The notes under the pieces were generated by a model. That model saw only the letters and a program-made list of their open reading frames with translations, was not told where the DNA came from and made no database searches. This document shows positions 45,506-56,586 of a DNA stretch of 64,000 bases, in pieces; positions within the stretch are counted from its first letter, which is position 1; each line of letters opens with the position of its first letter. The position numbers were made by a program, and so were the translations under genes. Where the stretch lies: the NCBI GenBank assembly GCA_019059635.1, contig JAGVRJ010000005.1:434001-498000 (forward strand), written 5' to 3'. The stretch comes from Proales similis. Lineage: Eukaryota; Rotifera; Eurotatoria; Ploima; Proalidae.

Positions 45506-48500
45506 CTATAACAACTTGGTGAGAATATCGAATGCGCCAGTGCCAGTCTTGGCCATGCGGCCAGCGACCAGACAAGCTGAGGGCGATTTCAAATTGTCGC
45601 TCTGCTCAAACAAGCAGGCGTCCTTGAAGAACTGAAGACAGGTCTCAAAGCTCATTTTCTGCAGCGGCGACGCGTTCGACTTTATGCCTATGCGATTGAA
45701 CGGCTTGTACGTTCCGTCAAATGTCATGTAGTCGGCAATCAATGACAAATGCCGGTAATCAACGTTGATGCCATATGCGCCGAAAACTTGCTTCATTTCC
45801 TATTGGCAAGTTTTGAAAAAGCTCGACGATCGCTCAATGAAAAGCATCAAGAGAATAGCTCACATTTATGATCACTTTGGCGGCCGCCTCAATGCCGAAT
45901 TTGGTGGCCATTTGATGAATATCGTTTATGTAGAGTTTTGAAGCATCCAAAACATCGGCGCGCTTGATGACTTCCTGAACAAAAATTGATTAGCGCGTAT
46001 TGTTTTTAAATCGGCAATAAAGCAAAAAATGGTCAACGTACATTAACATTGATGCCTTCGGTGACCATTTTCAGGTGGCCATTATCTCCGGGCGCGTTTG
46101 ACTGGTTGATAAAGCAGCGCTTTATGCCACTGACTCTGGTGATGAAGCTCTGCTTGCCGAGCTTCTGTATGACCGAGTAAAGATCCAGACGCGGCTTCAG
46201 TGCGTCAAGCTGCGCGAATCAGAGGAGAAGCATGAGCAATGCCCACAAGACTGGCCGAAAATGTAGCCTACCTCAAAGGTGACCTCAAACCACTTGAGAC
46301 TTTCAGGGTCATATTTGTAGTCGATGATCATGTCGCTGATGTTGAGCACTTCGTTCACGCGTTCTGCGTTGATTTTTTTGGACCGTTTCACTTTGAGTTT
46401 GCCTGCATTGCCGTTCAGCAATTCGGCGTCTGGCTCGCCGTTCAGATCGGTCTCTTCGATTTCCTGGGAGCTGTCGGCATCGAATATGTCATCGCCTTTA
46501 TCCGATTTACTGTCCATTTCTTCTTGCTCTTCTTCCTCGCCGGCGTACTCGATCTCGTCGTTGATTTTGTCGGCCAATTTCTCTGTCAAAGTGTCGCCCG
46601 ACTTTTCTCCCGACTCGTCCAGATCTTCGTCAAGGTCGGCGTCCTCTTCTTCAGACCGTTTTGTCGAGTTTATGTTGGAAAAGTTCCTCAGTGACTTGTC
46701 TCTGACCGAACTTGTGTGAAGCAGACTAGAGCTCGATATTTGATTGTAGCGCTTGTTGATGGCTATGCACAAGTTCTTGATGAAACGGGTCTCGATAAAG
46801 AACAAAAGCTCGCCAAGTTTGACCGGCAACTGAAGCCGATTTGAAATCTCTTGCGGTGAGAGAAACTCGAATCGAGCTGTTGTGTGCCAGACTTTTTTGG
46901 CGCCAAGCTGCAGAGTTTGCTCGATCTCAAGCCGATGCAGACAGTCCCAGAGAGGAATTTGAGTGAATTGCGCCTTGAGCTTATCGGCCTCGGCCTGGTC
47001 GTCGTCGAGCAGGGGCACTTGCATGGATGGAGTCTTAATGTTGGTGCTGGCCACCATCAGAATTTCCCTGAGACGTGGAATACCGAGTGTGACGTTCATG
47101 TCACCGCGGCCGGCAAAGTGAAAAGTGTTGAGTGTCATTTGAGTTGACGGCTCGCCGATCGACTGCGCGGCCAAGATGCCCACCGATTCGCCGGGCGTCA
47201 CGCACGATCTCAACGATTTGAGGTAGATGAGCTCTTTGAAGTTTTCGCTCTCCAATTCGGCCAGCTTATGCTTGTTCAAGTAGGAATCGATTCTCTCCTG
47301 CAGTTTTTCAGATATCGCGCCCAGATATCGATCTGGATTGTAGGTGGTGGTGATCGGAAGACGACGCTTGAACCGGCCCTTCTTGTACGCTTTCTTTTCC
47401 TGCTCGCTCAGGTTGTGCCACTCGTCCACAATGTATTTGACGCGCTCTTCGAACGGCTTGCTTTGCACATAGCCTTCTTTGGAGAGCAATTTGGAAAAGT
47501 TCAAAAATGGACTCCAGCGGCAGCCGTCAACCAGGTCGGCTTCGTTCTTCCAGTTTTTTATTTTTTCCAGCCGTTTGTAAATCGCGTCATGCTGACACAC
47601 TTCCTTGATCCGTGCGAGCTCTTCTTTGTTGGAGGTGATAATTGAACGATTTTGAGCCAGGAACGGGAACTGGGAGTTGTCCAGAAACGGAATCTTCTCC
47701 ACCGACAGACTGTCTTCGCCGTATTGAAACTGAATCACGCTGTTGTCACTGTCTCGCACAGTCAGATCGTAGTTGACCATCAGACCTTCGAGATGCTTTA
47801 TAAGGCATCTTTGAAGGTAGCCACTGCGACTGGTTTTGACTGCCGTGTCGACCAGGCCTTCTCGGCCGGCCATGCAGTGGAAAAAGTACTCTTGAGGTGT
47901 GAGGCCGGTCATGAAGCTGTTGATGATGAAACCACCGCTGCCAGGCGCCGGATCGTAGGGTAAGAACGACGGCAGCGTGTTACCGGCCGGCATGAGACGC
48001 GGTCTTCGGCCTTCCAGCTCTTGCTGACCGAGCAAGCAGGACATTTGCATACTGTTCACACTCGAGCCCTTCGCTCCGGATTGAATCATGAGCTGAAGGT
48101 TGTTGTGAGGAAACTGCTTGACAAGACCGTTGGGAAAGCAGAGTTTAGTGAGGCTATTTTGGATCGAGTCCACTGCGCCCTTGTAGGCCAAGTCGATCTC
48201 TTTCATGTATGACTCGTCCGGGTCCATGTGGCGGCGCTTGTACTGCTTAATTAGCTCCTCTTCGTCTTCTGGAGGAAGGCAAAACGCCTGGCTAAGAACC
48301 TCAAAGCCACATTTGGACGCTTTCTTGGCTATTTTATGCATCGGCTTCTCCAGACTCTTCTCAAGCATGATGTCTTCCACGCCCAGAGTGAAGCCTTTCA
48401 TTTGAACAAACGCTGTGAACAGTCGGCCCAATCGCGTGAGCAGTTGAGCAGCCACTGATCCGCCATAGAGCTCGAAGCAGCAATGAACAAGACCGAATGA

Positions 48501-50906
48501 CGATGAGCCGTAGTGAGCCTTGTCCAACACACCACAGAGTAGCTCCCCGGTACGAATGAGAACGTAGGATTCGTTCATGAATGTTGTCTTGTACTCTTTG
48601 GAGCCCGAGTTTTTTCGCCAGTTCGGAGCGCGACGGCTCTTTTCTTCGTACCACGACTAAACAATATGCTTCTTGAGTTCTCGATTCTCTTTGACTTGTT
48701 CAACTAAACAGTGACGAATTACCTTTTCAGGAATTTTAGATTTTCCCTCCAAATTCAAAAATCCGCGATGCTCCGGTAGCAGGTTGAGCAGCAGAGTGCT
48801 GATTACCTGCTTGCCAGTCCACAGTGGTCGGGGCTTGAGAATGGCCGGCGGCAAAAGACGCACTTTTCCGTCCAAAGTGCTGTAGGAGCTGAACACAAGA
48901 TGTTGATAGTCGTTTCGGTCAAAGAAGCGATCTCTCATGCTGAGCGCAGAGCCAGCTACAACATGATCGTGTATGAGACCGCCTAGCGGCGTACCGTCCT
49001 TTGGTACCAAGTAATGCTCGCTGCTCAGCATTAGATTGAGCGCCTCAGAGCGAGCGATTTCACTCTGTGGCAAGTGAGCGTTCATTTCGTCGCCGTCAAA
49101 GTCAGCATTGTAGGCTTTGCAGTTTGAATAATGCATTCGAAGTGTCTTCTCGTGTGGAAGCACTCGGGCCTTGTGCGCCATCACACTCGGCCTGTGCAGT
49201 GTCGGCTGCCGATTAAACAGAATCAGGTCGCCGTTTTTTAGATGACGATGAACGACTTTTATGTCAAGGCCAGAGTCAATCGACGATTCGGGCGTCAGCA
49301 GCTGCTTGGCGATCGCCAGCCGAGCACTGTAGTCCTTTGCTCGAAGTCGAACGATATTTCCATTTCCGTATTCAACATGAGACGCGCCCGGATAGACATC
49401 GGGTCCGTTGAGAACGAGTTGTTTTAGCTCCCAGAAATTGGCCGGATTGACTGGCTGCGGATAAGTTAGCTTTTTGGCGAATATCTCCGGTATGCCGATC
49501 TCGTCCGTGCCCAAATAGATGTCGGGCGAGATAACCGATCGGCCGGCATAGTTGACACGCTTGCCCATCATGTGCTTGCGAAAGAGACCTTCTTTCTTCT
49601 CGAGCAGCTGCTTCAGGCCCGCCTGCTTTTCCACGTTTATTTTGTCCAGTTCAGAGTCGTAGAGGACGTTGACCAAGTTCTGAAGCTGAAGCCATGCGTT
49701 CTGCAGCTTCTCTTGAAGGCTCATCTCCTTTCGCACTGAGCCGTTCAGGAGCTCAAGCATCTCTTTCTCCGACGGCTTCTCGCTCAAGCTCATCAGCTCG
49801 GCGAGCAGCTCTTTGATGATTGTGTTTTGCTGAATCAGTTTGGACAGCTGTTGGGTTTGAGCGTTTTCAAATCGTTGCTCTTTGAACTGGGATATTGGAC
49901 GGTACTTGGATGGCGGCACGGCAATCAGATCGAAGAAAAACAAATCGCCCGGATTCCTTTCAGTGTCGCTTTGACCTACGAGATGAACGATCACCTCGCG
50001 CTCGTTTTCAATCAGCTTGAGCAAGTGCTTTCGAGTTTCGATCGGAGTCAGATAAGTCTGGCCGGTTAAATTCTCCAGCTTTTGATCGTCGTCTAGCTCT
50101 TCTTGATCGTCCTCGTTTTTCTCGCCATTTTCCATGTCGATCTCCTCGATCAGCTCCATCGACTTTTTTTTTATGCTCTTTGACTTTTTCAACGAGCGAT
50201 TCGAAATTCCCTTGGCGAAAAAGAGCTTGCTGTTGTGCTCGGCTCTTAATTGGCGCAGAGGAAGAGAACAGTTGACGCAAGTCTGCCGAGCAGCCTTCAG
50301 TTTGTTGTCCATAAACTCTTTGATCAGGTCCAGTTTACTTTTGACCACGTTCTTGGATGGCGCACAGCTCTCTTCTTGTTCACTGTTGGCCAATATTCGC
50401 TCATACAGATCGTCGAACTCTTTGCGATGTGAGATGAGTCCGTTCGAAGAGATTTGACCTTCGCCGACGATGTTCTTGTAGAGATCGTCGACCTCCGGCA
50501 AGTATTGGACCAGCCCTCGATTAATAAGCTTGATTTTGGTGCAAAAGTAGACTTTCTCAAGTCGATTGGTGAGCAAATGATGACAAGACAAACACGACAG
50601 GCGCAAGAGGCGAATGAGATCTTTGAAGAAAATCGGATTGTAGACCGGCAGTGCGAGACGGATGTGGCCAAAATGACCCGGGCACTGATAATAATCGAGA
50701 TGACAAGTCAAGCAGACGTCATTTGTATCCAATGGGCCCAGAGCCAGATCGTACAGTCCATCCGGTATCGGATTTAGCAAGCGGTCCAGTGCAATCGGAT
50801 TCGTAATCTCTTTAACGCTCAACTTTCGCACTTGCTCGGCATCGTAGTAGCCGAACTTGAGGCCAGATATTGCACATTTTGTGTTGTAGTCAATTTGCAT
50901 GTGCAT
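45506..50906 (-). CDS. POLR1A: DNA-directed RNA polymerase I subunit RPA1 (largest subunit)
   Basis: This is the catalytic subunit of nucleolar RNA polymerase I, which transcribes rRNA. It has 1,713 aa in five exons, in gene order 50906-48723, 48656-46272, 46209-46042, 45974-45864 and 45799-45506, in exact frame. The clamp-core zinc site ([18 protein letters not shown]) is near residues 64-81. [20 protein letters not shown] and the catalytic metal site [15 protein letters not shown] (near 597) follow, then the funnel/trigger region ([28 protein letters not shown]). A long acidic insert in the jaw ([12 protein letters not shown] ...) is typical of RPA1. The C-terminus ([15 protein letters not shown]) is that of RPA1, not RPB1 or RPC1; there is no heptad-repeat tail. 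An extra lysine- and acid-rich stretch lies near residues 240-275. The ATG at 50906 or 50900 may be used. Confidence 0.96.
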
Positions 50907-51424
50907 CTTATATCCGCCTTTTTTTTTTATCGAAAATTCATAAGATTAGATTGAATTGAAACTTTAATGCGCTAGAGAGCGCTTTTCTCTATTCGCAGGT
51001 TTCATTCCGCCTCTTTGATTTCGTTTTACTTAAACTCGTTTCATTTCAAAAATGAGTTCTTAGGGACTTTTCCTCGAGCTTCTGCAAGTCGAGTCGCGCA
51101 GGAGACTCGCAACAATCAAGGGGAGTAATTTATTGCGGCATTCTTTATTGATTTTCTACCAATTGACGACCGTGACGACGACGACGACGAGTTAATGATA
51201 AAATGACAAAACGAAAGCGAGATCAAGAGAGAGAGAGAGATGGGGGGAAAGAGAAGGAAAGACTACGTTTATTATAAATTCGACATCGATTCGAGCCGAT
51301 CGAGATAAAACATTATTTGTTTGACGCTTGTCTAAGAAGAGAGGGGAAAATTGGCTACCGGACTAAAAATGGGAAAATTCTTCTTTTTTTTTTGTTTGGT
51401 TTAAGCACGAGCTCGGTCCGCAAT
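50907..51424. other. Spacer between POLR1A and HM13
   Basis: It carries the POLR1A promoter and the HM13 3' end. TTTATT at 51268-51273 (minus-strand AATAAA) lies about 150 nt after the HM13 stop. A (GAC)n tract near 51170-51190 and a (GA)n tract at about 51226-51240 are present. Confidence 0.55.
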
Positions 51425-53012
51425 TTACTCATTCTTTTTGCTCGTCTCTGCCGACTCTGCTGTCGTCTCGGCTTGATCTTCGTGGTCGCGATATTCAAAC
51501 ATTGACTTAATATCGCCTTTGACCAGAGCGACCGAAAGCGGCACGAGCAAACAGAGCGGCACAATGTAGAGAAGGGCCGGCTGGTATTTGCTCATCAACA
51601 GTTTGCCAATTTCAAGACTATGTGAATGATTCACTCACCTGGGCATGTTTGAAAACGTGCATCACAAATATGGTGCTGAGCAGCGCCAGAATGTAGGCGA
51701 CGAAAGAGGCGTAGAAATAGGTTCTTTGGTTTCGATTGAGACTTGATTCGAAACTTGGCGAGTGAATTTCGATGACTCGGATAGGCAGTGTCAAGTTACC
51801 TGTTGTCGAATCGAAGCAACAGGGCAATAAAGATGCCCGGAATGACAATATCGCCCAGACCGAGCAGCGCATACTTTTCGGCGTTGAGACCGTTCTCGAT
51901 GAGATCTTGAGGGAAGATGACTGAAAAACGAAACGCAAACTACAGTAAAAGCGAAATCAATTCAGGACGCGAAATCAACTGACGCTTGATCGGAGCATCG
52001 AACGACTTGGCCACTGAGACCATGACATCAGTTCCAAACACCCAGAACACGTCGTAGAAGAATAGACCGCCGAGTAGAATGCAGCCGTTTATCACTTTGT
52101 TCAGCTGCATGAATTCAATGCCGCTGACCGCGAACGCAAGGCCAAATATGTTGTTGGCAATCCAGTGCTGTTTAATCGTCAAGTTTAATGAGCTTTTGTT
52201 GCTTTTGTCTTGTACAGATCTAAATAACGAACCTTTTTCATAAAGTACCAGACTCCAATGGCGAGCGAAATAAGGAAGCCGACAATGGCCGCTCTGTCAA
52301 ACAGTTGTTTTGATTTAAGAACAGCTAGACGAGAATTGACGAGTGTTGGTTGCGGCACGATACACTTGAAACTGGATGAAAGCTTACTTTGGCGATCGCT
52401 GGCGGTGCCACGTGCAAACGAGAAGTTGATTTCGTAGAATTCATTTTTGATCAGCGATTCGGGCCACACGCATGCAGCGAGCCAGCCAGCAGTCCTGGTC
52501 AGAGCAGCAACGCCAAGCAAGAAAAAGTAGAAGGCGAGCAGAAGGTTTATGTTCTCTTTGGAAAAGATCTGCGCTCACAATTTATTAAGAATGAGTCTCT
52601 CGAACTCTGATGGCAGTCTAAAAAAGTGGTCTACTCACCTTGAAAATCATGTAGATGCCGAACAGAGTGCAGCTGGCGATCAATGGAAAAAGCATCGCAT
52701 CTTTGGTCGACATTGTTTCGATTTCCTCACCGGATTCCTTCAAGGCAAGGAAGAGATTAGCACTGACGGGTAAATCGAATAAGGAAACGCATATACATGC
52801 TGACGTCGCTGGTGGTGAACAGATCGAAAGCTGCCGACAATAATCGGCACAAGGGCCATGATCAGCAAGCTGGAATAGGCGAGGAAAAGTCCCTCGGGCG
52901 AGGCTTTGAATTTCTCTCCGTCACTGGTTGCGTTGGTCAAATTGGCGGCCAGTTCGTCGACCACTGCCTGCACTGTGGAAGTAACAATTTCATTCGCTTC
53001 GGTCGGGTCCAT
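51425..53012 (-). CDS. HM13: Signal peptide peptidase (minor histocompatibility antigen H13 orthologue)
   Basis: This is an ER intramembrane aspartyl protease that cleaves remnant signal peptides. It has 383 aa in eight exons, in gene order 53012-52797, 52737-52639, 52568-52388, 52324-52233, 52167-51984, 51920-51800, 51741-51639 and 51580-51425, in exact frame. Nine membrane helices are expected. The catalytic motifs are FFYDVFWVFGTDVM (YD) and LLGLGDIVIPG (GLGD), and the substrate-recognition motif PALLYIVPLCL is intact. The N-terminal luminal part carries NLT and NAT glycosylation sites. The C-terminus ends KKNE, a KKXX-type ER-retrieval signal. It is divergent from the LEM-domain gene at 53612. 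Confidence 0.96.
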
Positions 53013-53611
53013 TTTCGTTTCTTGTTCTGTTCAAAAGTAAATTATTAAAAAAAAAAATATTTCACTCCGCATACGGACACGTATTTTATTCGATTTGAAA
53101 AGGGAGCTGCATGGCTAGATCATGCATGCTTTGTGCAGTCCTCTTTGAATGCATTGACGAGCATATATCAGTTCATGTTCGCGCAGAAGAGACACACTTT
53201 AGTCGCTCGCTGCTCTTTTGTTCATCGCTGCATTCAGACAAATAATTTTAATTTATTTGCCTCCGGATCGAATTTAATTTTTGGCGCGCCGCAAGTGCCA
53301 AGTCATTATCTTGTCTTGGTCTGGATAAAGTCCAAACACGCCTCAGCCCTCGGCGGCCCCACTTTTTCTTTGAGTCTCAATTTAAAGAGGTGATTGTTTA
53401 GTTTAAAACTGAATTCGAAAAGAAGATTGCCAATAACAATTCGAGCGATTGAGATGAGAAAGACACAAATGATCGCTTGGCGCGAACATTTGTCATTTGA
53501 CCGTTTGAGCTAAAGTTCGTTTCCTTTCCTCTATTCTACATATAAGCTGCTTTGTTGATTGTGTATTGAGCTGTGAGTCGTCCATTCTGCACACTGACGA
53601 GCAAAGAGAAA
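53013..53611. promoter_or_regulatory. Divergent spacer between HM13 and LEM gene 1
   Basis: It contains a TATA-like TATAAG at 53542-53547, 65-70 nt before the LEM1 ATG. The rest is AT-rich and without coding signal. Confidence 0.45.
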
Positions 53612-54781
53612 ATGATCGAAATAAACAAAGAGAACATAAACACACTGAGCGATGAGCAGCTGTTTAAAACGCTCAAAAAGCTGGGCATGAACGTGGGCCC
53701 GATCACAGGCACAACAAGAGGCCTATATGAGAAGCGGCTGCGAAACTTCTTGGACGAGAAAGGCAGAGAGGAGCGTCAGTCAAGGACTCCTTTGAACTGC
53801 ACTTCGGAAAGCATAAATCGAATCGAAAAGCAAGTAGAGAGCGCGCCAGAGTCTCCCAAACGACACCTGCGGCAAATAAATGTCACTCCGGGCCGACCCA
53901 GCTCTTACTCCAAATCACCATCCAAACTTGCAAGTCGACCGATGTCTTATTCAAAATCGCCGTCAAGAGTTCCGCGCCGAGTTGAAAGTGAACGAGTGGA
54001 AGTAAGCTATCAGACAGACAGGCCGAGATTTGAGGCTGCCAGTCGCGTTGATTGCTGGCAGTCGAGAAAGAACGAAGAGGCACCAGTGGAGTCAAGCGAG
54101 CGATCTCACGAAGATACTGTTCGACCTCGAGTAGAGCGGGAGATAATCAACGATCCAAAGTTGAGAAACTCGTATGTCGCCTTGACTAGAAGAGAATTTG
54201 TGATGAGAGACAACGGCTCTCGCCTCAGGGGTGAAATGACCGCCAGAGAGTCTTCGTTTCAAACTTATACTCCCAAACATCAGCCTGTGAGAAACGAAGC
54301 ATTCACAAACTTCGCTACTGTAGGCAAAGAGCGAGTCGAAGCGGCTTACGAGCGTCGCTCAAGATTGTCTGCTGAACTGCCCGTAAAGGACAAGTTCGCT
54401 CCTCGTCTGGAGCGGTATAACGTAGCACGAGTGAATCGAGAAATCAGAAGCCAGGCAAGCGAGCCTGAACCGACCCAATCTCAACGATCACGGACATGGC
54501 GCGAAGAAATGGGCGCCAAAGAGTCTCCTCGAGTGCTGCCAGAGCAGGCAAGAGTAAGCACCACTTCGAGCAGCCGAACCAGCCGAGACCAAGTCGCCAA
54601 AGAGCCAAGTAAGCTTATTCAGTCTATGCTCACTCTTTCGGTTGTAGTCAAAAGGCTTCATTTAAAAGGCTCAGTTGTAAATTGGAAATACATGCTTGGC
54701 ATTGTGCTTCTAACCGCTTTGGTTTACATGTTTGTCATGCAGCTTCAGGCGAGCAGCTCAAGCGAGCTGCTCGAGCTCTGA
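53612..54781 (+). CDS. LEM-domain inner nuclear membrane protein (emerin-like), long form
   Basis: This is a probable inner nuclear membrane protein that binds BAF/chromatin. It is a single-exon gene of 389 aa. The LEM domain lies at residues 10-50 (LSDEQLFKTLKKLGMNVGPI, then TGTTRGLYEKRLRNFL), with the core contact residues typical of the family. A long basic, serine- and arginine-rich linker follows. It contains a duplicated SYSKSPS motif (about residues 104-127) and many possible phosphorylation sites. One membrane segment lies near the C-terminus (about residues 362-379; MLGIVLLTALVYMFVMQ), with a short luminal tail. This is the emerin/otefin layout. The adjacent gene at 55106 is a shorter paralogue. 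AATAAA at 54859-54864. Confidence 0.88.
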   Translation: MIEINKENINTLSDEQLFKTLKKLGMNVGPITGTTRGLYEKRLRNFLDEKGREERQSRTPLNCTSESINRIEKQVESAPESPKRHLRQINVTPGRPSSYSKSPSKLASRPMSYSKSPSRVPRRVESERVEVSYQTDRPRFEAASRVDCWQSRKNEEAPVESSERSHEDTVRPRVEREIINDPKLRNSYVALTRREFVMRDNGSRLRGEMTARESSFQTYTPKHQPVRNEAFTNFATVGKERVEAAYERRSRLSAELPVKDKFAPRLERYNVARVNREIRSQASEPEPTQSQRSRTWREEMGAKESPRVLPEQARVSTTSSSRTSRDQVAKEPSKLIQSMLTLSVVVKRLHLKGSVVNWKYMLGIVLLTALVYMFVMQLQASSSSELLEL

Positions 54782-54858
54782 GGCTTCTTTTGTAAGAATG
54801 AAATCAAACTTGCACATATAGATCTGGTTCAATCAACCTTGGAACAATAATTTTGTGA

Positions 54859-54864
54859 AATAAA
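54859..54864 (+). terminator. Poly(A) signal of LEM gene 1
   Basis: AATAAA, 78 nt after the stop codon. Confidence 0.6.
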
Positions 54865-55029
54865 TTTTGCTGATTCATTTTATTCGTTTCGTGCGCCAGA
54901 ATTGGCTAATAGCCCGGAAAACCCCGATCGACTGTGGTCACAAATAAAAACGAGCTGAACGTGACTGGTTTCAGCGGCTCGGTTCAAAACTAACCTCGTC
55001 AAAATCGAATCGATGCTCTCGAGGCCGAG

Positions 55030-55035
55030 TATAAA
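55030..55035 (+). promoter_or_regulatory. TATA box of LEM gene 2
   Basis: TATAAA lies 71-76 nt before the ATG at 55106. The spacing is close to that of the TATA elements before LEM gene 1 and the transglutaminase-like gene. Confidence 0.55.
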
Positions 55036-55105
55036 CGCAGAGCAAATCGAAAGCCGATAGAGAGCGAAGCCAGTCGACTAATTTTCAGCTTCAAAATCGC
55101 CAGCC

Positions 55106-55537
55106 ATGACAACTGTGAACGAAATTAAACAGCTAAGCGACGATGAACTGTTCAAAAAGCTCAAGGAACTTGGCGTAAATGTGGGCCCGATAACTGGCAC
55201 CACACGAAGCCTGTACGAAAATAGGCTTATTCGAGTGTTGAGAGAAGCGGGACAGCTCGACGAGGCAGAGCAGCCAGCAGACGAGTCGCTGTCTGCGTCC
55301 AAGCTCGAGTTTAAACTCCTACAAGAAGACCCAAGTTACGATACAGTCGAAATAGCGGAAGGCGTTCGGAAGAGAGAGACGCAACGTGAGCCCACTCCTA
55401 GCCAATCGCCGGCCTCGGACACTCAAGTGTCGAGTGAACGTTCAGGCTCATTTCTCAATCTTGTCAAGCTTGTTATCGTCGCCCTTGTTGTGTTCTATCT
55501 CATTTATATGCTTCTCTTGTTCGTGTCTGAGAACTAG
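55106..55537 (+). CDS. LEM-domain membrane protein (emerin-like), short form
   Basis: This is a single-exon gene of 143 aa and the tandem paralogue of the gene at 53612. The LEM domain (residues 8-47: LSDDELFKKLKELGVNVGPI, then TGTTRSLYENRLIRVL) is close to that of its neighbour. The linker is only about 70 residues and acidic, in contrast to the basic linker of the long form. A C-terminal membrane helix (about 118-139; LVIVALVVFYLIYMLLLFV) with a three-residue tail fits tail-anchored insertion into the nuclear envelope. AATAAA at 55623-55628. Confidence 0.9.
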   Translation: MTTVNEIKQLSDDELFKKLKELGVNVGPITGTTRSLYENRLIRVLREAGQLDEAEQPADESLSASKLEFKLLQEDPSYDTVEIAEGVRKRETQREPTPSQSPASDTQVSSERSGSFLNLVKLVIVALVVFYLIYMLLLFVSEN

Positions 55538-55622
55538 CCAATGAACGCTAGCCAAGAGATCACAATCACAACGGCGCAGTCGTTCTTCAATTCTAATTCA
55601 ATCAACTTTGTCATTTTGAAAA

Positions 55623-55628
55623 AATAAA
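55623..55628 (+). terminator. Poly(A) signal of LEM gene 2
   Basis: AATAAA, 86 nt after the stop codon. Confidence 0.6.
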
Positions 55629-55763
55629 GCAGATTTGTTAAAACTCTCAGACAAGTTAAATCAGATGATCTGGTTGTGAGCGGTTGCTAAGCAACAGTCG
55701 AGGCTTCCGACGATTATATGAATTTGCATAAAAGCCTCCAAAAGAGTCGAGCAGCGGAATAAA

Positions 55764-56547
55764 ATGACAAAGGAGCCGAGTGTAAAAGATGCTCACGAGC
55801 AGCCGATGGTCAGCGCTCGAATCGACTCGAGGGCTGAGCTTATAGACCCCATTGACTTTTCATTCAGAGACATCATGGACGTCGAAGGTAAGAGGAGTGC
55901 CAAATGACGGTTTTGATCGCGTCTCATACTCTTCTGTTCGTATTGTTGTTCTTGAAAAGAGATCGAGAGAGTGCAGCCTCGGCTCAGGGACAAAAAGAAG
56001 GCGCCGAAAACAGTTGACGGGAAATTCGCAAGTCTGGCCATAAAGCTCGGATACAACGCGCTACGAGAAACGACCGGCCTCTACGAATGGTGCCAGCGTA
56101 GCTTCGCTTATCCACATCGCATCAGCTCCCTTGACCTGTCGTTCAACTGCCTCGAGAATGTACCGTCGGTTAGTTAGATAATCAAGCTCGAGTCATTTAA
56201 ACCAATTGGAGCTAGTTCGATTAAAGGAGTTGTTGAACTTCACTGGCCTGCAGTATTTATACCTGCACGGAAACAGGATCTTTGACATGACGGAGGTCAA
56301 CAAGCTCAAGTCTTTGCAACAGCTCGGCTCGTTGACCTTGCACGGCAATCCGATAGCCAATCTGCCCGCCTTTCGTTTCTATGTCATAACTTGTCTTGTC
56401 AATCTCAAGCACTTGAATTTCAGCGCCTTGTCCAAAGCCGAACGCCAGACCGCCCTCACTTATATGAAATCAAACAAGGCCCAGTTAAAGGTGAACTATC
56501 CCAAGGAAAAGCAAGAAGATGACGATTTTGACGACGAAGATAATTAG
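55764..56547 (+). CDS. LRRC51: Leucine-rich repeat-containing protein 51
   Basis: This is a small leucine-rich repeat protein of 222 aa in three exons (55764-55887, 55960-56168, 56212-56547), in frame. It matches LRRC51 (the LRTOMT1 product): an N-terminal PIDFSFRDI motif, then the repeats RISSLDLSFNCLENVP, LQYLYLHGNRIFDMTEVNKL and LGSLTLHGNPIANLPAFRFY, and the cap NLKHLNFSALSKAERQTA. The C-terminus is acidic (EDDDFDDEDN). Its role in animals is unclear. The gene is associated with ciliated cells in vertebrates, so it may mark ciliary genes here too. AATAAA at 56581-56586. Confidence 0.92.
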
Positions 56548-56580
56548 ATTCGAAACCAAAAAAAAAAGAAATGAGATTCA

Positions 56581-56586
56581 AATAAA
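56581..56586 (+). terminator. Poly(A) signal of LRRC51
   Basis: AATAAA, 34 nt after the stop codon. Confidence 0.55.
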
